Shown here piece after piece: positions 15,977-25,585 of a stretch of DNA of 64,000 bases (positions are counted from its first letter, which is position 1; the number at the start of each line of letters is the position of its first letter). The position numbers and the translations under genes are program-made. The notes under the pieces are model-generated. The model was not told the DNA's origin. It saw only the letters and a list, made by a program, of their open reading frames with translations, and made no database searches. Source of the stretch: Brochothrix campestris (GTDB lineage: Bacteria > Bacillota > Bacilli > Lactobacillales > Listeriaceae); NCBI RefSeq assembly GCF_046058945.1, contig NZ_CP175511.1:1240001-1304000 (forward strand). The letters run 5' to 3'.

Positions 15977-18088
15977 TTATTTCTTTTCTGGTTTATCTAA
16001 CAACGCTTTAATTGATAAATTCACACGGCCTTTTTCGTCAACCGCGATGACTTTAACCATGATTTCTTGATCCATTTTCAAGACATCTTCGACGTTGGCA
16101 ACACGTTCATGAGCAAGCTCAGAAATATGTGCTAAACCGTCAGTTCCTTTAAAGATTTCGATAAACGCACCGAATTTTTCAATTCGACGGACTTTACCTA
16201 AGTAAGAGGCGCCTACTTCAGCAACACGAACGATATCACCGATGATTTCTTTCGCTTTTGAAATCATGGCTTGATCAAGCGATGCGATGTAAACGGTACC
16301 GTCTTGCTCGATATCGATTTTAACGCCTGTTTCTTCGATGATTTTGTTGATTTGTTTTCCACCAGGTCCAATAACATCTTTAATTTTAGCTGGTTTAATT
16401 TGCATTGTCACAATTTTAGGTGCGTAAGCACTTAACTCAGGACGTGTTTCAGAAATCGTTGTAATTAAGTGATCTAAGATATGCTCGCGACCTGCTTTTG
16501 CTTGAGCAAGAGCTTCTTCTAAGATTTGACGGCTTAAGCCATCCACTTTAATATCCATTTGTAAGGCTGTGATCCCTTTATAAGTACCTGCTACTTTAAA
16601 GTCCATATCGCCAAAATGATCTTCCATGCCTTGGATATCAGATAAAATGGTATAATCATCGCCCACTTTAACTAAGCCCATTGCAATCCCAGCGACTGGT
16701 GCTTTAATCGGCACACCCGCATCCATTAAGGCAAGGGTTGAACCACAAATACTTGCTTGTGAACTCGAACCATTTGACTCTAATACTTCAGACACAACAC
16801 GGATTGTGTAAGGGAATTCTTCTTCACTTGGTAAAACTTGGAACAAGGCACGTTCACCTAAAGCCCCGTGACCAATTTCACGACGACCTGGCGCACGTTT
16901 TGGACCCGTTTCACCAACAGAGAATTGTGGGAAGTTATAATGGTGCATGTAACGTTTTGTTTCTTCCTCACCTAATCCATCAATGATTTGGTGTTCACGT
17001 AAAGGTCCTAAGGTTGCAACTGATAATGCTTGTGTTTGTCCACGTGTAAAGAGACCTGAACCGTGTGTACGTGGTAAAATACCAACTTCTGATGCTAACG
17101 GACGAATTTCATCGACTTTACGGCCATCAGGACGGATTTTATCGATTGAGATTAAACGACGCATCTCATCTTTTTCAAGATTCCCTAAAATGCTCTTGAA
17201 TTCGGCAATGATGTCAGCTAATTCAGTTTCAGCTGCATATTTTTCTTCATAGAAAGCAATCGCTTCAGCTTTCACGTCATCAATCGCAGCTTCACGCGCT
17301 TTTTTCTCTTCCGTTTTAATCGCAGCTTTCATTTTAGCTTCGTAGTCAGCCTTAACTTCAGCAACGTAGTCAGCGTTAGGAACGAAGAGCTCGATTTCAC
17401 GTTTTTCTTTCCCTACTTTGGCAACAATTTCTTCTTGGAATGCAACTAAGCGAATGATTTCTTCGTGACCAAACATGATCGCGCCTAACATTGCTTCCTC
17501 ATCCACTTCTTTAGCACCAGCTTCAACCATGTTAATAGCATCTTTTGTACCGGCAACCGTTAATTCAATGTCACTCAGTTGTTTCTGCTCAACAGAGGGG
17601 TTAATAATGTACTCACCGTTCACGCGGCCGACATGTACACCCGCAATTGGGCCATCGAATGGAATGTCAGAAATACATAATGAGATTGAAGAACCTATCA
17701 TCGCAGCAATATCTGGTGCACAATCTTGTTCAACGCTCATTACAGTGTTTGTAATTTGAACATCGTTTCGGAATCCATCGGCAAATAATGGACGAATGGG
17801 ACGGTCAATCAAACGCGCTGTTAAAGTAGCGTGCTCACTTGGACGACCTTCACGTTTGATGAAACCACCAGGAATTTTACCAACAGCATACATTTTTTCT
17901 TCGTAGTTAACTGTTAACGGGAAAAAATCATATGGTTTCGGATTTTTAGAACCAACTGATGCTGTTAAAACGACAGTGTCGCCATAACGAATAAACGCTG
18001 CACCGCTTGCTTGTTTAGCTAATTGGCCTGTTTCGATAATGAAGGGTTTACCACCCAGAGTTGTTTCAAATACTTGTTTTTCTGTCAT
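15977..18088 (-). CDS. pnp: Polyribonucleotide nucleotidyltransferase (PNPase)
   Basis: Phosphorolytic 3'-to-5' exoribonuclease of mRNA decay. 703 residues from ATG 18088 (homology begins MTEKQVFETTLGGK; AAGGGGA upstream). Order: first RNase PH domain (FIKREGRPSEH), helical linker, second RNase PH domain (GSGLFTRGQTQAL, DHFGDMDFKVAGT), KH (VIGPGGKQINKIIEETG) and S1 (GKVRRIEKFGAFIEI), all complete. Its original terminator was split by the IS. A perfect CGTTCAC/GTGAACG hairpin without a T-run lies 10 bp after the stop. It follows rpsO in the usual rpsO-pnp arrangement. Confidence 0.97.
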   Translation of the reverse strand: MTEKQVFETTLGGKPFIIETGQLAKQASGAAFIRYGDTVVLTASVGSKNPKPYDFFPLTVNYEEKMYAVGKIPGGFIKREGRPSEHATLTARLIDRPIRPLFADGFRNDVQITNTVMSVEQDCAPDIAAMIGSSISLCISDIPFDGPIAGVHVGRVNGEYIINPSVEQKQLSDIELTVAGTKDAINMVEAGAKEVDEEAMLGAIMFGHEEIIRLVAFQEEIVAKVGKEKREIELFVPNADYVAEVKADYEAKMKAAIKTEEKKAREAAIDDVKAEAIAFYEEKYAAETELADIIAEFKSILGNLEKDEMRRLISIDKIRPDGRKVDEIRPLASEVGILPRTHGSGLFTRGQTQALSVATLGPLREHQIIDGLGEEETKRYMHHYNFPQFSVGETGPKRAPGRREIGHGALGERALFQVLPSEEEFPYTIRVVSEVLESNGSSSQASICGSTLALMDAGVPIKAPVAGIAMGLVKVGDDYTILSDIQGMEDHFGDMDFKVAGTYKGITALQMDIKVDGLSRQILEEALAQAKAGREHILDHLITTISETRPELSAYAPKIVTMQIKPAKIKDVIGPGGKQINKIIEETGVKIDIEQDGTVYIASLDQAMISKAKEIIGDIVRVAEVGASYLGKVRRIEKFGAFIEIFKGTDGLAHISELAHERVANVEDVLKMDQEIMVKVIAVDEKGRVNLSIKALLDKPEKK

Positions 18089-18198
18089 TAAAATAGTCCC
18101 CTTCCAAAGTAAACAATAGACGTTAGAGCCTAGTGTTAGTGATGTCACAGTCCTGTACGGATTATAATAAAATGGTTATGCACCATCATCCAAAAAAG

Positions 18199-18335
18199 TA
18201 ATTAAAAGCGAAAGCAACCGATAGAAACAAACAGCTTGGAAGAAAAATGTGAGCGATTATCTACCGTCGCAAGCCTTTTTCTGAAAGGTGTAAGTTTCTG
18301 GTTGATTGAACGAGATAATTAAAAGCGAAAGCAAC
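18199..18335. repeat. Pair of 20-bp direct repeats in the pnp leader
   Basis: TAATTAAAAGCGAAAGCAAC occurs at 18199-18218 and again at 18316-18335, 117 bp apart, in the 390-bp gap between rpsO and pnp. The second copy lies in the loop of an AACGAG/CTCGTT hairpin. This may be part of the pnp leader structure, which in other bacteria is an RNase III and PNPase autoregulation target. Confidence 0.6.
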
Positions 18336-18481
18336 TCGTTCAGAGCATTAAAAAACAGAGCTAACTGTCCCCTATTCATCTTACAGGTCAGTAGCACACA
18401 CTTTTTTATTATGCGATTCGTTCTTTTAAGCACTTTTTTGGATTCATAATCGACGTATCAGTCTGTTCTTAATCAAATAAA

Positions 18482-18506
18482 AATGCGGGAGGTTCGCTCC
18501 CGCATT
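18482..18506 (-). terminator. Rho-independent terminator after rpsO
   Basis: AATGCGGGAG / CTCCCGCATT, 5-nt loop, followed on the minus strand by TTTTATTTG. It separates rpsO from pnp. Confidence 0.9.
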
Positions 18507-18522
18507 AATACAGTCGTTAATA

Positions 18523-18792
18523 TTAACGACGTAATCCTAAACGTTGGATTAATTCACGGTAGCGAGGAACATCATTGTTACGTAAGTAAGTCAATAAGTT
18601 ACGACGGCGACCGATCATTTTCATTAAACCACGTTGAGAATGGTAATCTTTTTTGTGTTCTTTTAAGTGACCGTTTAAAGAGTTGATATCAGCAGTCAAT
18701 ACAGCGATTTGAACTTCTGGAGAACCAGTGTCACCTTCGTGTACTGCGTATGCTTTGATGATTTCAGCTTTTTCTTGTTTTGAGATAGCCAT
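18523..18792 (-). CDS. rpsO: 30S ribosomal protein S15
   Basis: Primary 16S rRNA-binding protein of the small subunit platform. 89 residues, the standard length. Family signature from HLKEHKKDYHSQRGLMKMIGRRRNLLTYL, here in two pieces around residues 42-70, ending LGLRR. Strong RBS TTGGAGGTG before ATG 18792. Followed by its own terminator and then pnp. Confidence 0.98.
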   Translation of the reverse strand: MAISKQEKAEIIKAYAVHEGDTGSPEVQIAVLTADINSLNGHLKEHKKDYHSQRGLMKMIGRRRNLLTYLRNNDVPRYRELIQRLGLRR

Positions 18793-18936
18793 TTTCTTTT
18801 CACCTCCAAATTAATTAATAGCCCCAAATACTGAGCAAGCGCTGGTGAAAGTCGACAAGCCAAGTAAAGGTTAGTACGCAAGGTACAATAGTAACTATAC
18901 ACAATTTCGGCTGTTAAATCAACCATTTGCGTTAAA

Positions 18937-19899
18937 TTAGTTGTTCTTTTTCGCAAAAAAAGCACGTGTATTGGTTTCGTCTTCTTTTAATTGCGCCACT
19001 AAGCCTTCAATTCCTGTGAACTTCAGTTCAGGACGGAAATAATGATGCCATTCTATCACGACTTCTTCTCCATAAATTTGATCGTTAAAATCAAGAATAT
19101 ACACTTCGGTCGACAAGATTTTTTCATCTTTAAAGGTAATGTTATAGCCGACGCTCGTCATACTATCATACGTTTGTCCGTTGACCGTAATCCGAGTCGC
19201 ATAAATTCCAATCGGTGGCAACATCATATTGTGTTCGGTTAAAATATTAGCGGTCGGGAAACCGATGGTGCGCCCCCGTTTATCACCATGAATAATCGTA
19301 CCTCGTGTTTCGTACGGCCGGCCTAATAATTGATTGACTGCAGCCATATCACCTTCGCCTAAATAGCGACGAATTACAGTTGAGCTAACCTTATCGTTTA
19401 AATCACTTAACTTACCAACCGTCGTCACCTCGAAACGACCTTTGGCGAAGTCTGGTAAAGTTTCCATTTTGCCAGCACCAAATTTACCATACGAGTAATC
19501 GAAGCCAGCCACAACATGAACAGCCCCTAAACCGACGATATAGTCTTCAACAAAGTCGGCCGGTGCTAAACTTGAAAAGTGAGATGTAAAACGCGTCACA
19601 TATAAGGTATCAACGCCAAGTTTGGCAATTTCATCGCCTTTTTCAGCCAAGGGTGTTAAGTACTTCACTGTTTTTTTCACCTTGCTTAAAACCATTGATG
19701 GATGCGGATCGAAGGTCATCACCGCACATTTAACGCCGCGTTTCTTTGCTTCTACAACGGCCCTTTTAATAACGGCTTGATGCCCACGGTGAACACCGTC
19801 AAAAAAGCCTAAGGCTAATACGATTGGCTCTGTCGAACGTAACTCAGCAGCCAAGGGATGGTGCAAACGAATAATTTCCACTACTGTCATTCCTCTCAT
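18937..19899 (-). CDS. ribF: Bifunctional riboflavin kinase / FAD synthetase
   Basis: Makes FMN and then FAD from riboflavin. Length is about 320 residues, normal. N-terminal nucleotidyltransferase: GFFDGVHRGHQAVI (about residue 32, HxGH-type motif) and MTFDPHPS; FAD-synthetase SSTVIRRYL at about 190; C-terminal flavokinase GRTIGFPTANI. Two starts are possible: 19899 (MRGMTVVE) and 19890, where GAGAGG lies immediately upstream of the ATG. It is the last gene of the translation operon, 15 nt after truB. Confidence 0.95.
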   Translation of the reverse strand: MRGMTVVEIIRLHHPLAAELRSTEPIVLALGFFDGVHRGHQAVIKRAVVEAKKRGVKCAVMTFDPHPSMVLSKVKKTVKYLTPLAEKGDEIAKLGVDTLYVTRFTSHFSSLAPADFVEDYIVGLGAVHVVAGFDYSYGKFGAGKMETLPDFAKGRFEVTTVGKLSDLNDKVSSTVIRRYLGEGDMAAVNQLLGRPYETRGTIIHGDKRGRTIGFPTANILTEHNMMLPPIGIYATRITVNGQTYDSMTSVGYNITFKDEKILSTEVYILDFNDQIYGEEVVIEWHHYFRPELKFTGIEGLVAQLKEDETNTRAFFAKKNN

Positions 19900-19914
19900 T
19901 TTACGTCAAAATAA

Positions 19915-20844
19915 TTAAATTGAGCCGTTTGTTTTTAAAATCATCTTTTCAGGCTTCCACATGCCCTCTTTCGTTGGATGTGGTTTATAAACCGCCACAA
20001 GCACGTCATGATGAATCAACGCACGCAAGGTCGTTGTATCGCCCGGTTGTTCTTGCACCTGTTCAGCCGTTAATGAACCGCCGTGTTTAACAGTTAAATG
20101 TGCCTCGTCTGAAAGATGAATCTGTGTTAAATCTTTAACCGCTAACATCATATCATATAAAAAGTCTGCTGGCTCGCCAGTTGCTTTCCATTCATTTAAT
20201 TCCTCTAACGTGATACAGTCTTTGCGTGTAAACGTCCCACTCATTGTGCGGACCAAGTCTTCCATATGGGCAGGATAACCAAGCAATTCGCCTAACATCA
20301 CAGCCAACGTCCGTACGTATGTGCCTTTTGAACAGTCTATCCGAATTTTAAAGCTCGGATTGGCCGCATTAACGACACCTTCATCGAGTCGTTCCAACGC
20401 ATGTATCGTTACCTGACGTTCTGGTCGTTCAACTTCAAGACCGAGTCGGGCATACTCATACAATTTACGTCCATTGACCTTAACCGCTGAATAAAGCGGT
20501 GGTATTTGCGTGATTTCGCCAGTTAATGCCGCCAACGCAGCTTCAATTTCGACTGGACTGATGTCACCAACGAGTGCTTTTGTTTCAACAACCTCGCCTG
20601 TGGCATCCTCTGTTGTTGTTGTTGAGCCAAGGCAAATAACAGCTTCGTACATTTTACCAGTTGCCGTCATATATTCTGACAGCTTGGTCGCCTTACCAAT
20701 CATAATTGGCAACACACCTGTAACAGCTGGATCAAGCGTTCCCGTATGACCAACCTTTTTTGTGCCTAGAATTTTGCGGAGTTTATAGACACAATCATGC
20801 GATGTAATGCCAGCTGGTTTCCATAATGCTAATATACCGTTCAT
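19915..20844 (-). CDS. truB: tRNA pseudouridine-55 synthase
   Basis: Converts U55 of tRNA to pseudouridine. Length is 309 residues. Catalytic Asp in GHTGTLDPAVTGVLP (about residue 39), Tyr region PLYSAVKVNGRKLYEYAR, CSKGTYVRTL and a C-terminal PUA-like part. RBS AGGAGGAG. A terminator-like hairpin sits between rbfA and this gene, so truB and ribF may be expressed less than the genes before them. Confidence 0.96.
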   Translation of the reverse strand: MNGILALWKPAGITSHDCVYKLRKILGTKKVGHTGTLDPAVTGVLPIMIGKATKLSEYMTATGKMYEAVICLGSTTTTEDATGEVVETKALVGDISPVEIEAALAALTGEITQIPPLYSAVKVNGRKLYEYARLGLEVERPERQVTIHALERLDEGVVNAANPSFKIRIDCSKGTYVRTLAVMLGELLGYPAHMEDLVRTMSGTFTRKDCITLEELNEWKATGEPADFLYDMMLAVKDLTQIHLSDEAHLTVKHGGSLTAEQVQEQPGDTTTLRALIHHDVLVAVYKPHPTKEGMWKPEKMILKTNGSI

Positions 20845-20860
20845 ATTCTCCTCCTAAAAA

Positions 20861-20903
20861 AAACGCTCGCATACGTCGATAAACCTACGTTTGACAAGCG
20901 TTT
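20861..20903 (-). terminator. Intra-operon terminator or attenuator between rbfA and truB
   Basis: Minus strand arms AAACGCTTG and CGAGCGTTT with an inner ACGT pairing, followed directly by a T8 run and then the truB ribosome site. Confidence 0.7.
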
Positions 20904-20926
20904 TCACTATTATTAGACACTGATGT

Positions 20927-21283
20927 CTAGTCTTTTTGATTTAAACTACGTAATAAATCATCAATATGGTTCCCATATTCAACCGAAGCATCAATTTCGA
21001 AAAAGAGTTCAGGCACAATCCGTAAACGAATACGTTTGGCGATTTCATTTCGAATAAAACCTTTTGATTTTTCTAAGGCAAGCATACTTTTTTCTTTTGT
21101 TTTGTCTGAGCCCATGATTGATACATAGACATTCGCTTGTGATAAATCACCTGTGACACGGACATCTGTCACCGTTACAAAGCCGAGGTTAGGATTTTTT
21201 AGCTTTTGGCTAATAATTTGACCTAACTCTTTTTGCATTTGATCACCTACGCGTTCAGCACGTAAATTACTCATATTAGTCAC
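20927..21283 (-). CDS. rbfA: 30S ribosome-binding factor A
   Basis: Late 30S assembly and cold-adaptation factor. 118 residues. KH-like fold with RAERVGDQMQKELGQIIS at the N-terminus, VTVTDVRVTGDLSQANVYVS and the C-terminal LFFEIDASVEYGNHIDDLL. It follows infB by about 50 bp, the standard order in Firmicutes. Confidence 0.97.
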   Translation of the reverse strand: MTNMSNLRAERVGDQMQKELGQIISQKLKNPNLGFVTVTDVRVTGDLSQANVYVSIMGSDKTKEKSMLALEKSKGFIRNEIAKRIRLRIVPELFFEIDASVEYGNHIDDLLRSLNQKD

Positions 21284-21333
21284 CTCATAATCATGCGAGG
21301 CCCCTCAACCAAGAGGGACTGCGCATCATTTAC

Positions 21334-23715
21334 TTATTTTTTACCTTTTGATTTAGGTTTAATTTCTTCCATGATGTATGCTTCAAGAATATCTTCTTCT
21401 TGCATATCGTTGTAGTTTTCTAATGTAACACCACATTCAAAGCCCATTGTAACTTCTTTAGCATCATCTTTAAAGCGTTGTAATGAAGCAAGTAAGCCAT
21501 CAAAGACAACAATACCGTTACGGATAACACGAATTTGGCTCTTACGTGTGATTTTACCTTCTGTCACATATGTTCCGGCAATTGTACCGATTTTAGAAAC
21601 AGCATATGTTTGACGGATAATCGCTTTACCGATTACTTTTTCTTCAAAGACAGGGTCTAACATACCAGTCATCGCTGATTCAATTTCATCAATTGCGTTA
21701 TAGATAATGTTGTGTAAACGGATATCTACTTTTTCAATTGTTGATGCTTCAAGCGCTTGTGGTGTCGGACGAACGTTGAATCCGATAACGATTGCGTTTG
21801 ATGCAGCCGCAAGTGTTACATCTGACTCATTAATCGCACCTACAGCTGTATGGATAATGTCAACGCGAACGCCTTCGACATCAATCTTACGTAATGAGGC
21901 AGCTAATGCTTCAGCTGATCCTTGAACATCGGCTTTAATGATAACATTAACGTTTTTCATTTCGCCTTCTTTCATTTGTTCGAATAAGTTATCTAGACTT
22001 ACACGGTTAATTGAACGACGGTGTTCAACAACAGCACGTGATTCACGCGCTTCACCTACAGCACGAGCTTGTTTCTCGTCAGCGAACACAACGAAGTGGT
22101 CACCTGCTTGTGGCACTGTGTTTAAACCAGTAATTTCAACTGGAGTTGATGGACCGGCTGTTTTAACACGACGACCTAAATCGTTAACCATTGTACGAAC
22201 ACGGCCGTAAGTATTACCAACAACGATTGAGTCAGTAACGTTTAACGTACCATCTTGTACTAATAAGGTTGCGATTGGACCACGGCTCTTATCAAGACGC
22301 GCTTCAATCACAGAACCGATTGCTGTACGTTGATCGTTTGCGCGTAATTCTTGTACTTCAGCAACTAATAAGATCATTTCAAGCAATTCGTCTAAGTTTT
22401 TACCGAATTTAGCTGAGATTGGTACGAAGATAGTATCGCCACCCCAAGCTTCAGGTACTAAACCATATTCAGTTAATGATTGCATAACGTTATCTGGGTT
22501 TGCATCTGGTTTATCGATTTTATTAACCGCTACAATAATTGGCACATCAGCCGCTTTTGCATGGTTAATTGCTTCGATTGTTTGTGGCATAACACCATCA
22601 TCAGCAGCAACAACTAAGATTGTAATATCGGTAATCGAAGCCCCACGCGCACGCATTGTTGTAAACGCGGCATGTCCTGGTGTATCAAGGAAAGTGATTT
22701 TTTTACCTTCTAATTCAAGTTGGTAAGCACCGATATGCTGTGTAATTCCGCCGGCTTCACCGTCAGTTACTTTAGAGTTACGTAAGTTGTCAAGCAAGGT
22801 TGTTTTACCGTGATCGACGTGACCCATAATAGTAACAACAGCCGCACGTTCAGTTAAGTCTTCTGGTTTTGTATCATCTTCGAAGTATAAGTTTAAGTCA
22901 GCAGTATCCACTTTCACTTCATCTTCAACGGCAACGCCATATTCATTACAAATAAGTTCAACGGCATCTTTTTCTAATGATTGGTTGATTGTCGCAACGA
23001 CACCAAGCATAAATAATTTTTTAAGAACTTCAGACGCTTCACGACCTAATGCTTTCGCTAATTCACTGACTGTCATTGTTTCGTCAATCATGATTTTTTT
23101 AGGAAGTGGTACTAACATCTTTTGTTTTTGCGCAGCAATTTGACTTGCTGATTGTTTTGGTTTACGACGACGACGGTTGTTGAAACGGTTCGCTGGTTGG
23201 TAACGGCTGTTACCTCCGCGGTTGTTTCCGCCCCCTGTTGGTTTAGAAGCTGCGGCTGCAACACTGGCAGCACTTGCTGCTGGTTTAGTAGCAGGTTTCG
23301 CCTCCACTTTTTTAGCTGCTGGCTTAGCAGCAGGTTTGTTCGTTTTAACATCAGCTTTTTTTGGCGATGCAGCTTTAGTAGCTGGCTTAGACGTTGCTGG
23401 TTTCGTTTTTTTAGTATCCGTTATAGTTTCCACCTTATCTAACTCTTTTGACTGAGCTTTATTTTGTTTTGTTGCGGCTGGTTTCGTTGTTTTAGCAACG
23501 GGTTTCGCCTTTTTTTCAGTTGGTTTAACGACCGCTTTTTTAGCCGGTGCTTTGACACCGCTGAATTTTTTTGTATCTAATTGTTTCACTACTTCTTCAT
23601 CTAACAGCGACATGTTGTTTGTAACAGGAATTCCCATTGCATTCAATTCGTCGATTACTAACTTATTTGTAACTCGTCTTTTTTTCGCGTATTCATGAAT
23701 TCTGATTTTCGCCAT
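21334..23715 (-). CDS. infB: Translation initiation factor IF-2
   Basis: GTPase that brings initiator tRNA to the ribosome. 793 residues from ATG 23715; GGAGG lies 8 nt upstream, and an upstream GTG would overlap it. IF2_N at 1-55, then a long Lys/Ala/Pro-rich low-complexity linker (about 55-200), a second IF2_N (about 220-270), the G domain with GHVDHGKTTLLDNLR (G1, about 300), DTPGHAAF (G3) and NKIDKP (G4), then domains II-IV. The linker has repeated AKPAAK/ATKPA-like units, which are common in this family. Confidence 0.97.
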   Translation of the reverse strand: MAKIRIHEYAKKRRVTNKLVIDELNAMGIPVTNNMSLLDEEVVKQLDTKKFSGVKAPAKKAVVKPTEKKAKPVAKTTKPAATKQNKAQSKELDKVETITDTKKTKPATSKPATKAASPKKADVKTNKPAAKPAAKKVEAKPATKPAASAASVAAAASKPTGGGNNRGGNSRYQPANRFNNRRRRKPKQSASQIAAQKQKMLVPLPKKIMIDETMTVSELAKALGREASEVLKKLFMLGVVATINQSLEKDAVELICNEYGVAVEDEVKVDTADLNLYFEDDTKPEDLTERAAVVTIMGHVDHGKTTLLDNLRNSKVTDGEAGGITQHIGAYQLELEGKKITFLDTPGHAAFTTMRARGASITDITILVVAADDGVMPQTIEAINHAKAADVPIIVAVNKIDKPDANPDNVMQSLTEYGLVPEAWGGDTIFVPISAKFGKNLDELLEMILLVAEVQELRANDQRTAIGSVIEARLDKSRGPIATLLVQDGTLNVTDSIVVGNTYGRVRTMVNDLGRRVKTAGPSTPVEITGLNTVPQAGDHFVVFADEKQARAVGEARESRAVVEHRRSINRVSLDNLFEQMKEGEMKNVNVIIKADVQGSAEALAASLRKIDVEGVRVDIIHTAVGAINESDVTLAAASNAIVIGFNVRPTPQALEASTIEKVDIRLHNIIYNAIDEIESAMTGMLDPVFEEKVIGKAIIRQTYAVSKIGTIAGTYVTEGKITRKSQIRVIRNGIVVFDGLLASLQRFKDDAKEVTMGFECGVTLENYNDMQEEDILEAYIMEEIKPKSKGKK

Positions 23716-23729
23716 ATCGAGCACCTCCG

Positions 23730-24041
23730 TTATTTGTCAGACAGTAATGAACGTATTTTCTTCGCAAATCCGCCACTGAGCACGCCAAGAACAACCCGAT
23801 CAAATTTACCAATTGCCGCACCGAGATCTTCACGAGAGCCGTAAATCACATAGGGTGTTTCATAAAAAGTACATTTGTCGATCAATTTTTTTTGTGTTCG
23901 TTCAGAAGCATCTGTTGCGATAATGACTAATTTTGCTTTTGATTTTCGCGCATCTGCAATTACAAATTCTTCACCTGCAGTAATCATTCCTGCACGCATT
24001 GCCATTCCAAGTGTAGATAATACGTTATCACTAGTTTGCAT
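23730..24041 (-). CDS. ylxQ: L7Ae-family ribosomal/K-turn RNA-binding protein YlxQ
   Basis: 103 residues from ATG 24041, chosen because GAGG lies 6 nt upstream; it overlaps the end of rnpM by 11 nt. L7Ae/L30e fold (LSTLGMAMRAGMITAGEEFV near the N-terminus, LVIIATDAS). Homologues bind K-turn RNA; the precise role of YlxQ in the nusA-infB operon is not established. infB follows after 14 nt. Confidence 0.92.
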   Translation of the reverse strand: MQTSDNVLSTLGMAMRAGMITAGEEFVIADARKSKAKLVIIATDASERTQKKLIDKCTFYETPYVIYGSREDLGAAIGKFDRVVLGVLSGGFAKKIRSLLSDK

Positions 24042-24312
24042 TGTTAACCTCATTTTCCAAATAAGCAATCACTTCATCGTAAAATGAATGAAAGTCATTT
24101 TTTGCATTAAATGCAGTGCCTAAGCTATTGCGTTTCTTCGCCTTTTTAGCGATGTCAACAGACTTAGTTATATAAGCGCCACGACCCGGCAGTTTACCTG
24201 CGGGATCAATCGCGATTTCACCTTCTTTAGAATAGGTCATTCTAAGCAATTCTGCTTTAGGCATCCGTTCATTGGTGACGATACACTTACGTAGCGGTAT
24301 TTTTTTCACCAT
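24031..24312 (-). CDS. rnpM: YlxR/RnpM, RNase P modulator family protein
   Basis: 93 residues from ATG 24312 (CGGAGGTGAG upstream). Family motifs are RKCIVTNERMPKAELLRM at the N-terminus and PGRGAYITK in the middle. The protein was recently linked to RNase P modulation in Bacillus; I keep that as family knowledge. It lies 19 nt after nusA and overlaps ylxQ. Confidence 0.94.
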   Translation of the reverse strand: MVKKIPLRKCIVTNERMPKAELLRMTYSKEGEIAIDPAGKLPGRGAYITKSVDIAKKAKKRNSLGTAFNAKNDFHSFYDEVIAYLENEVNNAN

Positions 24313-24331
24313 GATCTCACCTCCGTCTGAA

Positions 24332-25552
24332 TTATTCTTCTGTGTTAGCAGCCGGTTCGATATCAACAACAAAAGTTGGAGCTGTAACTTCTTCAACAAC
24401 TTCTTCTGTGACAACTGGTTCAGCCGTAACTTCAGCTGTCACTGTTTCGACCTCAACAGGTGCAGCTTCTGCTTCTTTGTCGGCTTGAGCGCCTTCAACG
24501 AATGGGAAGATACCTAATTCAGCAGCGTTTGTTTCGTTTTTAATGTCGATTTTCCAACCTGTTAATTTAGCAGCAAGACGGGCATTTTGACCACGTTTAC
24601 CGATTGCTAATGATAGTTGGTAATCAGGCACAACAACAGTTGTTGATTGGTTTGTTGGATCGACAGTGACGTTTACAACTTGAGCTGGGCTCAATGCATT
24701 AGAAACAAATTCAACTGGGTTTTCAGACCATTCAACGATGTCGATTTTTTCGCCTTTTAATTCATCAACAATTGCTTGGACACGTTGCCCTTTTGTCCCA
24801 ACACATGAACCAACTGCATCGATTTCAGGATCTGATGAAAAGACCGAGATTTTAGAACGGTCGCCAGCTTCACGTGAAACCGATTTAATTTCAACTAAGC
24901 CATCATAAATTTCAGGCACTTCAATTTCAAAGAGGCGTTTTAACAAACCGGGATGTGTACGTGACACATAGATTTGTGGGCCTTTTGATGTTTTTTCAAC
25001 TTTCGTAATGTAAACTTTAATACGGTCATGTGCGTGGTAACGCTCATTCGGCATTTGCTCATTTTTCGAAAGAATCGCTTCTACTTTACCAAGGTTCACA
25101 TAGATGAAACGAGAATCTTGACGTTCTACGATACCTGTCATAATGTCATCTTCACGATCGATGAATTCGTTGTAAATAATGCCACGTTCAGCTTCACGAA
25201 CACGTTGTGTCACAACTTGTTTCGCAGTTTGTGCCGCTACACGACCAAAGTCACGTGGTGTCACTTCGATTTCAACTGTATCGCCAACTGCAAAAGCCGA
25301 GTTATATTCGTGTGCTTGTTCAAGCGTAATTTCAAGGCGTGAATCAAGAATTTCATCCACTACTTCTTTTTGCGCGTAAACATGCATTGAACCTGTTGTT
25401 TGGTTAATGTCCACACGAACGTTTTGCGCTTGATCAAAGTTACGTTTGTAAGCTGATTCAAGTGCTGCCTCTAATGCTTCAATAATAAAATCTTTTTCAA
25501 TCCCTTTTTCGCTCTCTAAAACTGTTAGAGCATCTAATAATTCTGTACCCAT
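24332..25552 (-). CDS. nusA: Transcription termination/antitermination factor NusA
   Basis: RNA polymerase-associated pausing, termination and antitermination factor. About 406 residues from ATG 25552 (GGGAG upstream; a GTG three codons earlier is possible). N-terminal domain, S1 (about 130-200), KH1/KH2 with GSCVGTKGQRVQAIV and LAIGKRGQNARLAAKLTGW. Unlike many NusAs it ends with an acidic Glu/Val/Ala/Thr-rich tail (about 350-406) with no recognisable helix-hairpin-helix repeats. Confidence 0.96.
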   Translation of the reverse strand: MGTELLDALTVLESEKGIEKDFIIEALEAALESAYKRNFDQAQNVRVDINQTTGSMHVYAQKEVVDEILDSRLEITLEQAHEYNSAFAVGDTVEIEVTPRDFGRVAAQTAKQVVTQRVREAERGIIYNEFIDREDDIMTGIVERQDSRFIYVNLGKVEAILSKNEQMPNERYHAHDRIKVYITKVEKTSKGPQIYVSRTHPGLLKRLFEIEVPEIYDGLVEIKSVSREAGDRSKISVFSSDPEIDAVGSCVGTKGQRVQAIVDELKGEKIDIVEWSENPVEFVSNALSPAQVVNVTVDPTNQSTTVVVPDYQLSLAIGKRGQNARLAAKLTGWKIDIKNETNAAELGIFPFVEGAQADKEAEAAPVEVETVTAEVTAEPVVTEEVVEEVTAPTFVVDIEPAANTEE

Positions 25553-25585
25553 TTCGTTCACTCCCTTATTTAATTAGCTGACTCG

